DNA of 64,000 bases from Pelomonas sp. Root405 (GCF_001425165.1 NZ_LMDU01000014.1:317056-381055); one strand, 5' to 3'. Positions 53,764 to 63,258 are shown, counted from the stretch's first letter. Numbers and translations are program-made. Notes: generated by a model not told the origin, from the sequence alone.

Positions 53764-54891
53764 CTAAGCAAACACCCCCGCAGTGTCCTGCATCCTGCTG
53801 CTCACCTCGCCCAGGTGATGCAGGGTGTCGCCCCATTGCATCTCCATGACGGTCAGGCGCTTGAAGTAGTGGCTGCCGGCGTATTCATCGGTGACGCCAA
53901 TGCCGCCATGCAGTTGCGTGCATTGCTGGCCGACAAAGCGCATGGCCTGGCCGAGCTGCACCTTGGCCTGGGAGAGCGCGCGGCGGCGCACGGCTGGCGT
54001 GTCACCGAGACGCAGGGTTGCGTAGTAGCTCATCGAGCGGGCCAGTTCGAGCTGCATCTTCACGTCCGCCGCGCGATGACGCAGGGCCTGGAAGCTGCTG
54101 ATGGCGACGCCGAACTGCTTGCGCGTGTTCATGTACTCGGTAGTAAGGGCGAGGTACTTTTCCATAACGCCGACCGCCTCGGCCGCTTGCGCGGCGATGC
54201 CGATATCCGCCGCCAACTCCAGCAGCGCCAGACCCTGGTCGGGGCCGGCGATGAGCTGGCCGGGGGTGTTGTCGAAGTGGACCTCGGCAGCGCGTGAACC
54301 GTCGTAGAGCGAGTACGAGCGCGTATGCACGCCGGCCGCTTCTCGCTCGACAAGGTAGAGGGCGACACCATGCGGCGCGTCGTCCGTGCCGGCGACCCGG
54401 GCCGGCACGATGAAGGCATCGGCCACGTCGCCCGCGGGCACCAGGCTCTTGACGCCGGTCAACTTGCCGTCGACGGCGCGCGTCGCGACCTGGTTCAGGC
54501 GGTAGCGCGACCTGGCTTCCTGGTGGGCCAGCACGACCAACGCTTCGCCACCGGCAATCCGCGGCAGCCAGGCCGCCTGCAACTCGTCTTGCGCGTGACC
54601 GAGCAGAGCCGGCGCGATCAGAGCGCCGTGGGCGACCGGTTCCATGACGAGGCCGCGGCCGAGTTCTTCCATGACCACCATCGCCTCGACGGCGCCAAAT
54701 CCCAATCCGCCATGGGCCTCGGGCACGGCCAGCGCAGTCAGGCCCAAGCCCGCCAGACCTTCCCAGACGGCGCGGTCGAAGCCGCCGGCGCGCTCGATGC
54801 GCGTGCGGCGCTCGAAGCTGTAGTCCTTGTCGACAAAACGGCGCACCGCATCGCGCAGCGCTCCCTGGTCTTCACTGAAATCGAAATCCAT
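53764..54891 (-). CDS. Acyl-CoA dehydrogenase (second of a pair)
   Basis: 375 residues from MDFDFSEDQGALRDAVRRF at 54891, with GGGGAG upstream. FAD-dependent alpha,beta-dehydrogenation of acyl-CoA. Visible segments: GLGLTALAVPEAHGGLGFG (N-domain), KYLALTTEYMNTRKQFGVAISSFQALRH in pieces of the C-domain, and QLHGGIGVTDEYAGSHYFKR. The QxxGGxG motif is FAD-contacting. Relative to ACADs with the usual catalytic Glu, the base is not obvious here. It lies 15 bp after the first dehydrogenase; such pairs often form heteromers for branched or steroid-like acyl-CoA. Confidence 0.9.
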   Translation of the reverse strand: MDFDFSEDQGALRDAVRRFVDKDYSFERRTRIERAGGFDRAVWEGLAGLGLTALAVPEAHGGLGFGAVEAMVVMEELGRGLVMEPVAHGALIAPALLGHAQDELQAAWLPRIAGGEALVVLAHQEARSRYRLNQVATRAVDGKLTGVKSLVPAGDVADAFIVPARVAGTDDAPHGVALYLVEREAAGVHTRSYSLYDGSRAAEVHFDNTPGQLIAGPDQGLALLELAADIGIAAQAAEAVGVMEKYLALTTEYMNTRKQFGVAISSFQALRHRAADVKMQLELARSMSYYATLRLGDTPAVRRRALSQAKVQLGQAMRFVGQQCTQLHGGIGVTDEYAGSHYFKRLTVMEMQWGDTLHHLGEVSSRMQDTAGVFA

Positions 54892-54906
54892 GTCTTGTCT
54901 CCCCAA

Positions 54907-56106
54907 TCAGCCGAGCACGGTCTGCGCGACGATGTTGCGCTGGACCTCGTTGGACCCGCCATAGATCGTCGTCTTGCGGACGTTCAAATAGTTGCCGGTC
55001 AGTGGGATGGCATGGTCAGCACCGCCGATCCAGGCGCCGCCCAGCCACTGGTCGCCCTGCCAGCCGGCTTCCATGGCGTCGAGGATGTGGGGCAGGGCCA
55101 GTGGCCCGCCGGCCAGCATCATCAGCTCGGTGTAGCGCTGCTGCAGCTCGCTGCCGCGGATCTTGAGCAGGCCGGCGACGTCGAGCGGCTGCTTGCCGGT
55201 GCGCTCGCCGGACAGCACGCGCAACACCATCATTTCGAGCGCCACGACGTCGACCTCGCACAGCGCAATCTGGTCGCGGAAGCGCTGGTCGTCCATCAGC
55301 CCCTCGGCCTTGGCGATGCGCTTGAGCCGCTCCAGCTCGCGCTTGGCGCGGTTCACGTCAGCAATGTTGGTGCGCTCGTGCGAGAGCAGGTGCTTGGCAT
55401 AGGTCCAGCCCTTGTTCTCTTCGCCGATCAGGTTCTCGGCCGGCACCTCGACGTTGTCGAACCAGACCTCGTTCACCTCATGCTCGCCGTCGAGCATGAT
55501 GATGGGCTTGACGCTGACGCCGGGCGACTTCATGTCGATCAGCAGGAAACTGATGCCGGTCTGCGGCTTGCCCTCAGAGGAGGTGCGGACCAGGCAGAAG
55601 ATCCAGTCGCCGTACTGGCCCAACGTCGTCCAGGTCTTCTGGCCGTTGACGATGTATTTGTCGCCCTGGCGCTCGGCCCGGCATTTGAGCGAGGCCAGGT
55701 CGGAGCCGGAGCCGGGTTCGCTATAGCCCTGGCTCCACCAGACTTCGCCGCTCATGATGCCGGGCAGGAAGCGCTGCTGCTGCTCGGGCGTCCCGAAGGC
55801 CATGATGACGGGCGCGACCATGACCGGGCCAAACGGAACAATGCGCGGCGCGCAGGCGAGGGCGCATTCCTCTTCGAACAGATGGCGCTGCACGGCATTC
55901 CAGCCCGGACCGCCGAACTGCTTGGGCCAGGCCCAGCCATGCCAGCCCTTGGCGCCGAGGATCTTGGCCCAGCGTTGCAGGTCGTCCTTGTTCAGGCGCA
56001 GCGCATGGCGCACCTTGTGGGCGATGTCGGCCGGCAGGTTCGCGCGCACCCAGTCGCGTACCTCGGTACGGAACGCCAGCTCCGCCTCGGTGAAGTTGAG
56101 GTCCAT
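54907..56106 (-). CDS. Acyl-CoA dehydrogenase (first of a pair)
   Basis: 399 residues from MDLNFTEAELAFRTEVRDWV. Oxidises acyl-CoA with FAD. Substrate-binding WSQGYSEPGSGSDLASLK is present, as are KYIVNGQKTWTT and VWFDNVEVPAENLIG. The C-domain ends LTGNYLNVRKTTIYGGSNEVQRNI in two blocks, the usual ACAD end. It leads the pair with the 375-residue dehydrogenase; the two lie head to tail. No CoA ligase is present nearby to name the substrate. Confidence 0.93.
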   Translation of the reverse strand: MDLNFTEAELAFRTEVRDWVRANLPADIAHKVRHALRLNKDDLQRWAKILGAKGWHGWAWPKQFGGPGWNAVQRHLFEEECALACAPRIVPFGPVMVAPVIMAFGTPEQQQRFLPGIMSGEVWWSQGYSEPGSGSDLASLKCRAERQGDKYIVNGQKTWTTLGQYGDWIFCLVRTSSEGKPQTGISFLLIDMKSPGVSVKPIIMLDGEHEVNEVWFDNVEVPAENLIGEENKGWTYAKHLLSHERTNIADVNRAKRELERLKRIAKAEGLMDDQRFRDQIALCEVDVVALEMMVLRVLSGERTGKQPLDVAGLLKIRGSELQQRYTELMMLAGGPLALPHILDAMEAGWQGDQWLGGAWIGGADHAIPLTGNYLNVRKTTIYGGSNEVQRNIVAQTVLG

Positions 56107-56201
56107 GTCTCGCCTGTTGTGATGGGAATGGCGGGCTTTTTAGCACGGTCGTTCGCATCCTGGCTGTCCGGCCTGGGACAGGACTGCAAGTCCATCCTCA
56201 A

Positions 56202-56233
56202 AAGCAAAAAAGGCACTCCGAAGAGTGCCTTTT
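56202..56233 (-). terminator. Rho-independent terminator of the XDP1-like PEP-CTERM gene
   Basis: Minus strand: stem AAAAGGCACTC, tetraloop TTCG, GAGTGCCTTTT, then TTGCTTTT. 18 bp past the stop at 56251 and upstream of the first acyl-CoA dehydrogenase. Confidence 0.9.
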
Positions 56234-56250
56234 CTGGTGAGGTGACTCGA

Positions 56251-57120
56251 TCAGGCGGAGAGCTTGATCTTGCGGCGACGCAGGCCAGCCATGCCGAGCA
56301 GCGCGACGCCGGTCAGGGCCAGCGTAGCCGGCTCGGGCAGACGCTTGCCACCGCAGTCCGCACCAGCGACGTTGGCGCAGGTCTTGCCGGTCACGCCGAA
56401 CAGCTTGAAGTAGTCATTGCCGTTGTCCAGCGTTGCGGCGTCGCGCGTCTGCGAAGCGGTGCTGGTGAACGCCGAGTTGTAGGCGCTGATCAACCACCAG
56501 CTCGAACCCTTGTTGCCGCTGCCGGCAGTACCCGAACCATTGGCTTGGTTGGTGTTGACGACGTTGTAGACCGGCGTGATGTCTTGCCTCATGTCGCCGT
56601 ACTCACCCACCAGCTCCCAGCCGGTCATGTTCTTGGCGGACTGGCCGACCAGAGCGGACGGCGAACCCGTCGGCGTGCCGTTGCCGGTCCAGCGGAACAG
56701 TGCGAGGTCGACGGAAGTGCTGCTGTTGGTCCAACCCAGGCCGATGCTGCTCAGGATGACGCTGGAGCTGAACTTCAACAGCACGCCTTCGGTGTTGAGG
56801 TTGTTGTCGACGGCATGGTCCGGGCTGCCGCAGTTATTGCCGTCGTTCGTGGAGCAGACGCCCTGGCCCGAGGCGCCTTGATTGCTCAGCGAGGCGGCTG
56901 CCCAGTTGGCGGTGCCGAACGTCGAATTGGTCGCATAGACCGCAGCCATCTGGACACTCGCAGTGCTGGACGCTGCGTCTTTGCTGCTGAACGTTGTCGC
57001 ACCGGCACCGATGGAGGTCACCGTGGTGTTATCAAAAGTCCAGTTTGCGGAGGCCGCGCCGGAAAAGCACAAACCAGCAATCGCAGAGGCCCATTTGATC
57101 AAGCGGGTGTTCTTTGTCAT
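56251..57120 (-). CDS. PEP-CTERM surface protein, XDP1-like
   Basis: 289 residues. Signal peptide (about 1-25, GAASAN), then a Ser/Thr/Asn-rich beta domain with SPDHAVDNNLNTEGVLLKFSS and LALFRWTGNG, features of the exosortase-dependent XDP1 family, and two Cys pairs. The end is LPEPATLALTGVALLGMAGLRRRKIK. A sigma54 promoter at 57160-57175 precedes it. It lies just downstream of prsT, a marker gene of the PEP-CTERM/exosortase system, but has a separate promoter. Probably an EPS-linked or floc-related surface protein. Confidence 0.88.
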   Translation of the reverse strand: MTKNTRLIKWASAIAGLCFSGAASANWTFDNTTVTSIGAGATTFSSKDAASSTASVQMAAVYATNSTFGTANWAAASLSNQGASGQGVCSTNDGNNCGSPDHAVDNNLNTEGVLLKFSSSVILSSIGLGWTNSSTSVDLALFRWTGNGTPTGSPSALVGQSAKNMTGWELVGEYGDMRQDITPVYNVVNTNQANGSGTAGSGNKGSSWWLISAYNSAFTSTASQTRDAATLDNGNDYFKLFGVTGKTCANVAGADCGGKRLPEPATLALTGVALLGMAGLRRRKIKLSA

Positions 57121-57159
57121 TTTTAGTGCCGTCGCGGGTTAATTGGTTGCAAGGTATTT

Positions 57160-57175
57160 AGCAATCTCAATGCCA
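57160..57175 (-). promoter_or_regulatory. Sigma54 (RpoN) -24/-12 promoter
   Basis: Minus strand TGGCAT, 5-bp gap TGAGA, TTGCT: GG and GC elements at the standard 10-base separation. It lies 39-55 bp upstream of the XDP1-like start. Sigma54 with the PrsK/PrsR pair is known to drive PEP-CTERM genes in floc-forming bacteria. Confidence 0.7.
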
Positions 57176-57276
57176 GGTCGGAATTTGCTTTCGCATCAAC
57201 CACTTGGCGATTGCCCCCCTAGTTCTTGCTGCAAATTGTAAGAAGGCTCGACACGATTTGGGGGGCACGCTCCCCC

Positions 57277-60084
57277 TCACTTAAGTGTCGTTTGCAACCT
57301 TTTCGCGTCTTCGGTGCTCTCCAGGCTCTCGCCGGATTGCAATGCGGCGGCCAATTCGATGCGCGCCTCGGAATGGCGGTTGGTGCGCGCCAGCGCAGCG
57401 GCGAGGTGATAGCGAATTTCGCCGTTGTTCGGCGCGCGCAGGCGGGCTTCGCGAAGCAACTGCAGCGCGCGGTCAGCGTTGCCACCGACCGTCAGCTGCG
57501 CCCAACCGGCCGTATCGAGCACCGTCGCGCTGCGGTTATTGAGCTGCAGCGCCCGCTCGGCCATCTGGACGGCACCGGGGTCTTTGAGCGCGATTAGCAC
57601 ATTGCTCAAGTTGTTGAGAACGTCCACGCGGTTGGGGCTCTCCTTGAGAATGGCCTCATAGTGTTTGCGTGCGCTGCCGAAGTCCTTGGCGCGGACGTTC
57701 AGCTCCGCCAGGCCGTTGTGGACGATCAGGTCACCGGGATTGCGCTTGAGCCAAGCTGCGCCGGCATCGAGCGCCGCCTTGTTGCTGCCCTGGCCGCTCA
57801 TCGCACGCAGCAATTTCATCAGGCTGGTGCCGGACTTTTCGATGTCGTGGGCGTGCTTCAGCGCTTCGACCGCGGCAGAACCTTGCCCGCGGGACGCAGC
57901 GATATCGGCCAGCAGGTTGTAGCCCATCGCGTTCTTCGGTGCTGACTGGATGACTTGGCGGGCGCGCTTTTCGGCTTTGGCGGGATCGCCTTGCGCCAGT
58001 TCCACGCTGGCGAGCAACGCTTGCGCGGGAAGCGACCCGGGATCGCCACTGAGAGCTTTGTCGAGGCTGTAGGCAGCGCCGCTGAGATCGCCGACCAGTA
58101 TTTGCTGACGGGCGACTTCCACGAGTTTCGGGGCCTCGAACGCCGCGCGGCGGGCGGCGCTGGTCAGCGTGGACTTGGCACCCGCCGGGTCGCCGTTGGC
58201 TGCCTGCGCTGCCGCATAGGCTTGCAGCGCCTCGACATCCTCGGGCAACTTGGCGAGCAAAGTCTTGGCTGCCTCGACGCCGCGCGCCGCCTGGCCCTTG
58301 CGCAGATGCCAGGCGACGAGCGCGAAGTTGGCGCGCGTTTCCCGGGGGCCGCTGGCAGCGACGGACTCCTCAAGCCACTTCAGCGCTTCGTCGTCCTTGC
58401 CCCACCGTTCCTGCAACAGCGCCAGTTCGAAGAGCAGGTCGACGTTGCGCGGTTCAGTCTTGAGCAGTTCCTTGAGCCGGCGGTCGGCCTCGGCAAAATT
58501 CCCGGTCAGCGTATCCAGGCGAGCCAGGCCAAGCCGCGCCTCGGTCAGCTTCGGTTCGATCCGCAGCGACTTCTCGTAGCTGGCGCGTGCGCCGGGGTAG
58601 TCCTTGGCCTGGGTCTTCGCATAGGCCTGGACCATCAGCACGGTGGCATTGCCCGGGTTGGTCCGGGCAAGGTTGTCAGCGGCCGCGATTGCCTTGGCCG
58701 TCTGGTTGTCGCGCAGATGGACCGTGACCAGGGCCAAGCCCGCGAACGTCTGCCTGGGATCGGCCTTGTAGGCCTTCGCCAACTCGTCGGCTCCCATGGG
58801 CGTATTGCCGCTCTGCAACAGGGACAGACCGAGCGCCGTGCGGTACTGCGGCGAATCCTGCGCCTTGAGCGCTTCCTGCATCAGCGAAGCTGCACGTGAA
58901 TGCTTGCCCTGACCCATATAGGTCGACGCCAGCATCAGCAGCGCCTGCCCATCACCCGGGCGGGCCTTCACATAGGCTTCGAGCAGCTCCGCAGCACGGC
59001 TCGGATTGGGCTCGGCCAACGCAATCTGTGCGAGCAGCTTGTTGAGCGGGTTGCTGGCCTGCTGGCGCACCGCCAGCTCCAGATAGGGCTTGGCTTTTTC
59101 CAGCTCCGAGAGACTGTAGTGGGCCAGGCCGTTGAGCATCAGGAACTGTGGCCGGTAGCGGATGTTCGCAATCGGGACAGGGTCCAGCAGTTCCGTGATC
59201 CTCTTCAGGGCTGCCTTGGCCGCCGCCGCGTTGCCGGCCCGCTCGGCCAGCACGGCACGCAGATAGGTGCCACGGGGGTCGTTCGGCCTGAGCTTCTGCA
59301 GTTCGTCGATCTCGGCAAAGGCGTCTGCATCGCGGTTCATGTCGACCATCAGGCCTGCCCGCGCCAGCCGGGTCTCGGCGTGGGTCGGCTGGATCTTCAC
59401 GCCACGGTCGTACAAGGCCATCGCCTGCACGATTTCGCTTGTTGCATGAAAGATCGAGGCCTTCTGATAGATCGCCTCCGCGTTCTGGGCGTCCAGCTTG
59501 AGGGCTTGGTCGGCGGCGGCATGGGCTTGAGCAAACTCGCGTGTGCGAATGCGCAGCGGTACCTCGGCCAACCAGCTGTTCAGATCGTTGGCGTTGAGCG
59601 CGCGTGCTTCCAGCACGGTGGCCAGCGAAGCCCGGTTGTCGCCCATGTCGGACTGGGCGAGGGCGCGCTCCAGCATCAAGGCCTGTCTGACGCCGGTCGG
59701 CAGGCCGGCCGGCTGCAGGCGAGGGTCTTCCATCATCTGCGGCTGTTTGCCCTGCGCATTCATCGCCACGGCCAGCGGAACGACGACCTCCGCCCGGTCA
59801 ACACCCAGGCGGATCGCCTCGCCGAGCTGGAACTCGGCCGCCGCCGGTTCGCTGTTGGCCAGCAGGGCCTTGCCCAGCAGCACATGCACGGACAGCTGGG
59901 ACTTGTCGGCCTGCAGCGCGTTCTTGAGCTGCACGATGGCGCCGGGGATGTCGCGCTTCTCGTAGCGTTGCAGCGCGTCCTCGTAGAAGCGCGACGCCTT
60001 GGCGGCGTCCTGCGCCAGCGCGGGAGCGCCGGCGATCAGCAAGGCGGCCAGGAGGCCGGACAGCGAAGCAGGGTGACGGGTCAT
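57277..60084 (-). CDS. prsT: PEP-CTERM system TPR-repeat protein PrsT
   Basis: 935 residues, TIGR02917-like. Signal peptide (about 1-25, ending ALAQ) but no lipobox Cys, unlike most PrsT lipoproteins. The rest is TPR repeats from AKASRFYEDALQRYEKRDIPGAIVQLKNAL (split by family features) to the C-terminus, with about twenty helical pairs. It is expected in the periplasm, helping assemble or export EPS for PEP-CTERM proteins. It follows the retropepsin-like gene by 54 bp. A hairpin without a U-tract at 57260-57276 lies past the stop. Confidence 0.92.
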   Translation of the reverse strand: MTRHPASLSGLLAALLIAGAPALAQDAAKASRFYEDALQRYEKRDIPGAIVQLKNALQADKSQLSVHVLLGKALLANSEPAAAEFQLGEAIRLGVDRAEVVVPLAVAMNAQGKQPQMMEDPRLQPAGLPTGVRQALMLERALAQSDMGDNRASLATVLEARALNANDLNSWLAEVPLRIRTREFAQAHAAADQALKLDAQNAEAIYQKASIFHATSEIVQAMALYDRGVKIQPTHAETRLARAGLMVDMNRDADAFAEIDELQKLRPNDPRGTYLRAVLAERAGNAAAAKAALKRITELLDPVPIANIRYRPQFLMLNGLAHYSLSELEKAKPYLELAVRQQASNPLNKLLAQIALAEPNPSRAAELLEAYVKARPGDGQALLMLASTYMGQGKHSRAASLMQEALKAQDSPQYRTALGLSLLQSGNTPMGADELAKAYKADPRQTFAGLALVTVHLRDNQTAKAIAAADNLARTNPGNATVLMVQAYAKTQAKDYPGARASYEKSLRIEPKLTEARLGLARLDTLTGNFAEADRRLKELLKTEPRNVDLLFELALLQERWGKDDEALKWLEESVAASGPRETRANFALVAWHLRKGQAARGVEAAKTLLAKLPEDVEALQAYAAAQAANGDPAGAKSTLTSAARRAAFEAPKLVEVARQQILVGDLSGAAYSLDKALSGDPGSLPAQALLASVELAQGDPAKAEKRARQVIQSAPKNAMGYNLLADIAASRGQGSAAVEALKHAHDIEKSGTSLMKLLRAMSGQGSNKAALDAGAAWLKRNPGDLIVHNGLAELNVRAKDFGSARKHYEAILKESPNRVDVLNNLSNVLIALKDPGAVQMAERALQLNNRSATVLDTAGWAQLTVGGNADRALQLLREARLRAPNNGEIRYHLAAALARTNRHSEARIELAAALQSGESLESTEDAKRLQTTLK

Positions 60085-60138
60085 CAGGGCGGCCGGCGGA
60101 GGAGGGCGCCGGATTCTTGCAGAAGCCCCGCGATCCGA

Positions 60139-60789
60139 TCAGTAGCGAAGCTGCAAGGTCATGACGTCGTCCACACGTCGCATCTGAAATCGATTCAGAA
60201 AGCTGTTGCCCAACAGCACATGGTGCATGACGCCGGGAATGACGATGGCTTCGACATCGCGCACCTCGACGTCGCCGATGCGCACGACGGCCAGCTGCAA
60301 CTGGTAGGCCGGCACGATGCCGTTGGCCGTGTGCGTCACGATGCGCTTGCCGTAGAGGTAGCGCAGCCCGAGCTTTTCTGCCTCGACCTGGCTGATGGCG
60401 ATGCTGGTCGAGCCGGTATCTATCAGGAAGCTGGTGACCTGGCCGTTGATCGTGCCTATCGTCGTGTAGTGCCCACCGGGGCCCATGGGAAGCACGATCT
60501 GGCGCGGTGGTGCCGGCGTCTGTGCGACGACTCGGCCAGGCGCCGCACCCAGGGTCAGGACCTGACGCCGGCCCCCAAACTCGACGGTGGCTCGGCCATC
60601 TTCGATTGACACGAGCCGGACGCCCTTGATCACCGCGCCCACCTCGACGATGCGATGTTCGCCATCAATGATCAGCAAGGCGGAGCGCGCGCCCAGCATG
60701 CCATTGAGATGCACCTGAGCCGGTGGCAGCGGCTGGGCCAGCGCAAGGCCCAAGCCTAGCAGCAACGGCAGAGGCGCGAAGCCGCGCAT
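60139..60789 (-). CDS. Retropepsin-like aspartic protease (clan AA, TIGR02281-like)
   Basis: 216 residues. Signal peptide to about residue 19, a linker domain (about 25-90), then a retropepsin-like unit. Active-site FLIDTGSTSIAIS is the DTG-Ser motif; GVMHHVLLGNSFLNRFQMRR is the second conserved block, as in bacterial single-domain aspartic proteases that dimerise. Exported to the periplasm. Two bases after the yajQ stop, and upstream of prsT. Substrate unknown. Confidence 0.88.
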   Translation of the reverse strand: MRGFAPLPLLLGLGLALAQPLPPAQVHLNGMLGARSALLIIDGEHRIVEVGAVIKGVRLVSIEDGRATVEFGGRRQVLTLGAAPGRVVAQTPAPPRQIVLPMGPGGHYTTIGTINGQVTSFLIDTGSTSIAISQVEAEKLGLRYLYGKRIVTHTANGIVPAYQLQLAVVRIGDVEVRDVEAIVIPGVMHHVLLGNSFLNRFQMRRVDDVMTLQLRY

Positions 60790-60791
60790 GC

Positions 60792-61280
60792 TCAGTCGCG
60801 GAAGTTGTTGTAGGTCAGCGGCGTATCGCTGAAATTCTTCTTGAGATGGGCGATGGCCGTCTGGAGATCGTCCCGGTTCTTGCCTGTCACGCGCACGGCA
60901 TCGCCCTGGATACTGGCCTGGACCTTGAGCTTGCTGTCCTTGAGCGACGTGACGATCTTCTTGGCAAGGGCAGCTTCGATGCCCTCCTTGATCTTGTAGA
61001 CCTGGCGCACCTTGTCGCCACCGAGCTTCTCGATCTTCTCGGCCTTGTCGAGGAAGTTGATGACGACGTCCTGCTTGGTCAGCTTGCCGTAGAGCACGGC
61101 CTCGATCTGCTCCAACTGGAAGTCGCTGTCGCCGGTGGCATGGATTTCCTTGTTCTTCAATTCGACCTTCGCGCCGGTGCCCTTGAAGTCGAAACGCGTG
61201 CCGAGCTCCTTGATGCTGTTGTCCACGCCATTGCGAATCTTGACGTGATCGGGTTCGAGGACGGTGTCAAAGCTGGGCAT
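60792..61280 (-). CDS. yajQ: YajQ family cyclic di-GMP-binding protein
   Basis: 162 residues from [20 protein letters not shown] at 61280. Two ferredoxin-like halves; [23 protein letters not shown] and [16 protein letters not shown] are family motifs. Xanthomonas YajQ binds c-di-GMP and controls virulence genes with a LysR partner. It heads a likely yajQ-retropepsin-prsT unit. Divergent from murB, 73 bp away. Confidence 0.93.
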   Translation of the reverse strand: MPSFDTVLEPDHVKIRNGVDNSIKELGTRFDFKGTGAKVELKNKEIHATGDSDFQLEQIEAVLYGKLTKQDVVINFLDKAEKIEKLGGDKVRQVYKIKEGIEAALAKKIVTSLKDSKLKVQASIQGDAVRVTGKNRDDLQTAIAHLKKNFSDTPLTYNNFRD

Positions 61281-61353
61281 TGCAGGGGCCTGTGAGTGAA
61301 TCGGCGAAAATTTGGCTGCTCGCGCTGTCGCGCAAGCCGTCCAAAAGTGTCCC

Positions 61354-62433
61354 ATGCCCAACACCCTCGTCAGCGCGTCGCCCCCCTCGAATGAAGCCCC
61401 CGGGCTCCGCGTCGAGACGGATGTCAACCTCAAGCCCTACAACACCTTTGCGCTGCCGGCGGTCGCCCGGCGGCTGGTGCGCATCCGCGAGGCGGCCGAC
61501 GTGCGCCGCGTGGTGGACCACCCTGAACTCGGACGGGCGCCGAAGTTCGTGCTGGGCGGCGGCAGCAACCTGGTGCTGACGCGGGATGTCGAGGCAGTCG
61601 TGCTGAAGGTGGAAATTACCGGCATCCGGCTGTTGGAGGAGCGCGACGACGCCTGGATCGTCGAGGCCGGCGCGGGTGTCGGCTGGCACGAACTGGTGAC
61701 CTGGACGCTGGATCACGGTTTTCCGGGGTTGGAGAACATGGCGCTGATCCCGGGCACGGTCGGCGCGGCGCCGGTGCAGAACGTCGGCGCCTACGGCATC
61801 GAAGTCAAAGACAGGCTGGAGGCGGTGGAGGTCATGGACCTGGTCACCGGCCGGCCGGCGCTGCTGCCGGCCGAGGTCTGCCGCTTCGGCTACCGCGACA
61901 GCGTCTTCAAGCACAGCGACTTCGGCGGCTTGGCCGGCAAGAGCGTCATCACCAAGGTGAGGTTCCGCTTGCCCAGGCCGTGGCAGCCGGTGCTGGGCTA
62001 TCTGGAGCTGGAACGCAAGATGGCCGAGACGGGCATCACCGCGCCAGACGCGCGGCAAATCTATGACTGGGTGGTGGCCGTGCGTCGCGCCAAGTTGCCC
62101 GATCCCGCCGTGATCGGCAATGCCGGCAGCTTCTTCAAGAACCCCGTCGTCACCGCCGAGCAGTGCCGCGACATCATCGGCCGCGACCCTGGCATCGTTC
62201 ACTATCCCATGCCCGACGGAAGCGTGAAGCTGGCCGCCGGGTGGATGATCGACGCCTGCGGCTGGAAGGGGAAGACGGTGGGTGGAGCGGCGGTTTACGA
62301 GAAGCAGGCGTTGGTGCTGGTCAACAAGGCCGACGCGCGTGGCGCCGAGGTCGTGACCTTGGCGCGCGCCATCCAGGAAAGCGTCTATGGGCGCTTCGGC
62401 ATCCGGCTGGAGCCGGAACCGGTGGTCGTTTGA
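61354..62433 (+). CDS. murB: UDP-N-acetylenolpyruvoylglucosamine reductase
   Basis: 359 residues from [10 protein letters not shown] at 61354. Makes UDP-MurNAc with FAD and NADPH. Type I MurB pattern: [10 protein letters not shown] (FAD), [15 protein letters not shown], catalytic Arg in FGYRDSVFK, Ser in [11 protein letters not shown] and Glu near the C-terminus (LEPEPVV). Longer than E. coli MurB, mainly at the N-terminus. Its stop overlaps the ligase start (TGATG). Confidence 0.96.
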   Translation: MPNTLVSASPPSNEAPGLRVETDVNLKPYNTFALPAVARRLVRIREAADVRRVVDHPELGRAPKFVLGGGSNLVLTRDVEAVVLKVEITGIRLLEERDDAWIVEAGAGVGWHELVTWTLDHGFPGLENMALIPGTVGAAPVQNVGAYGIEVKDRLEAVEVMDLVTGRPALLPAEVCRFGYRDSVFKHSDFGGLAGKSVITKVRFRLPRPWQPVLGYLELERKMAETGITAPDARQIYDWVVAVRRAKLPDPAVIGNAGSFFKNPVVTAEQCRDIIGRDPGIVHYPMPDGSVKLAAGWMIDACGWKGKTVGGAAVYEKQALVLVNKADARGAEVVTLARAIQESVYGRFGIRLEPEPVVV

Positions 62434-63248
62434 TGCTGGGCCGGCGCGCTCTGCTGGCTTGGCTCGGTTCGGCCGGTCTGCCGGCGGCCGCCCTGGAGCC
62501 CCTGCTGGCGCGCACCGCACCGGCCCATATCGATCCGCGGCCCTACCTCGTCAGCGAGAAGCTCGACGGCGTGCGAGCGCTGTGGGACGGGCAAGTGCTG
62601 CGCTTCCGCAGCGGCCGCACCGTGGCTGCGCCGGCCTGGTTCCTGGCGCAGTTGCCCAGGCAGGCGCTGGACGGCGAGCTGTGGACGGCGCGGCGCGGCT
62701 TCGACGCCCTGTCGGGGACGGTGCGGCGCACCGAGCCGGTCGATGCCGAGTGGCGCCGCGTGCGGTTTCATGTGTTCGAGCTGCCCAACGGTGAAGGCAG
62801 CTTCGAGCAACGCGTCGAGAAGCTCAAAACCTTGGCAGGCGGCGTGGTCGTGCCGGTCGAGCACATGCGGCTGGCGTCGAATGCGGCGCTGCGGGACAAG
62901 CTTAAGGAGGTCATCGCCGCCGGCGGTGAAGGCTTGATGCTGCACCGCGCCGACGCGCCGCTGGCCGCGGGGCGCAGCGACCTGCTGCTCAAGCTCAAGC
63001 CGCATGAGGATGCCGAGGCGGTGGTCGTCGGGCAGGAGCCAGGCAAGGGGCGCTTTGCCGGCCAGTTGGGTGCGCTTGAACTGCAGACGCCGGACGGTAT
63101 TCGCTTCAAACTCGGCACGGGCTTCAGCGATGCGCAGCGGCGCAACCCGCCGCCCATCGGCGCCACGGTGACCTATCGCTTCCGTGACCGCACGCCCGCC
63201 GGCAAGCCGCGGTTTGCGAGTTTCCTCCGCATGGCGGACGACTTCTGA
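62433..63248 (+). CDS. ligE: Minimal ATP-dependent DNA ligase, LigE type, with export signal
   Basis: 271 residues. The N-terminus [20 protein letters not shown] looks like an export signal, with an RR pair before a hydrophobic run, possibly Tat-like. The nucleotidyltransferase core has motif I VSEKLDGVR with the AMP-accepting Lys, DGELW (motif III), GEGLMLH (motif IV) and LLKLK (motif V), then a short OB-like C-domain ending RTPAGKPRFASFLR. LigE enzymes are small exported ligases thought to repair DNA in the periplasm or during uptake. Overlaps the murB stop by one base. Confidence 0.88.
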   Translation: MLGRRALLAWLGSAGLPAAALEPLLARTAPAHIDPRPYLVSEKLDGVRALWDGQVLRFRSGRTVAAPAWFLAQLPRQALDGELWTARRGFDALSGTVRRTEPVDAEWRRVRFHVFELPNGEGSFEQRVEKLKTLAGGVVVPVEHMRLASNAALRDKLKEVIAAGGEGLMLHRADAPLAAGRSDLLLKLKPHEDAEAVVVGQEPGKGRFAGQLGALELQTPDGIRFKLGTGFSDAQRRNPPPIGATVTYRFRDRTPAGKPRFASFLRMADDF

Positions 63249-63258
63249 ACTCGCCGCG

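Noticed and set aside
54325-57126. 933-codon plus-strand frame across the acyl-CoA dehydrogenases and the PEP-CTERM gene
   Set aside because: It runs across several real genes and intergenic regions, including a terminator, and has no domain features.
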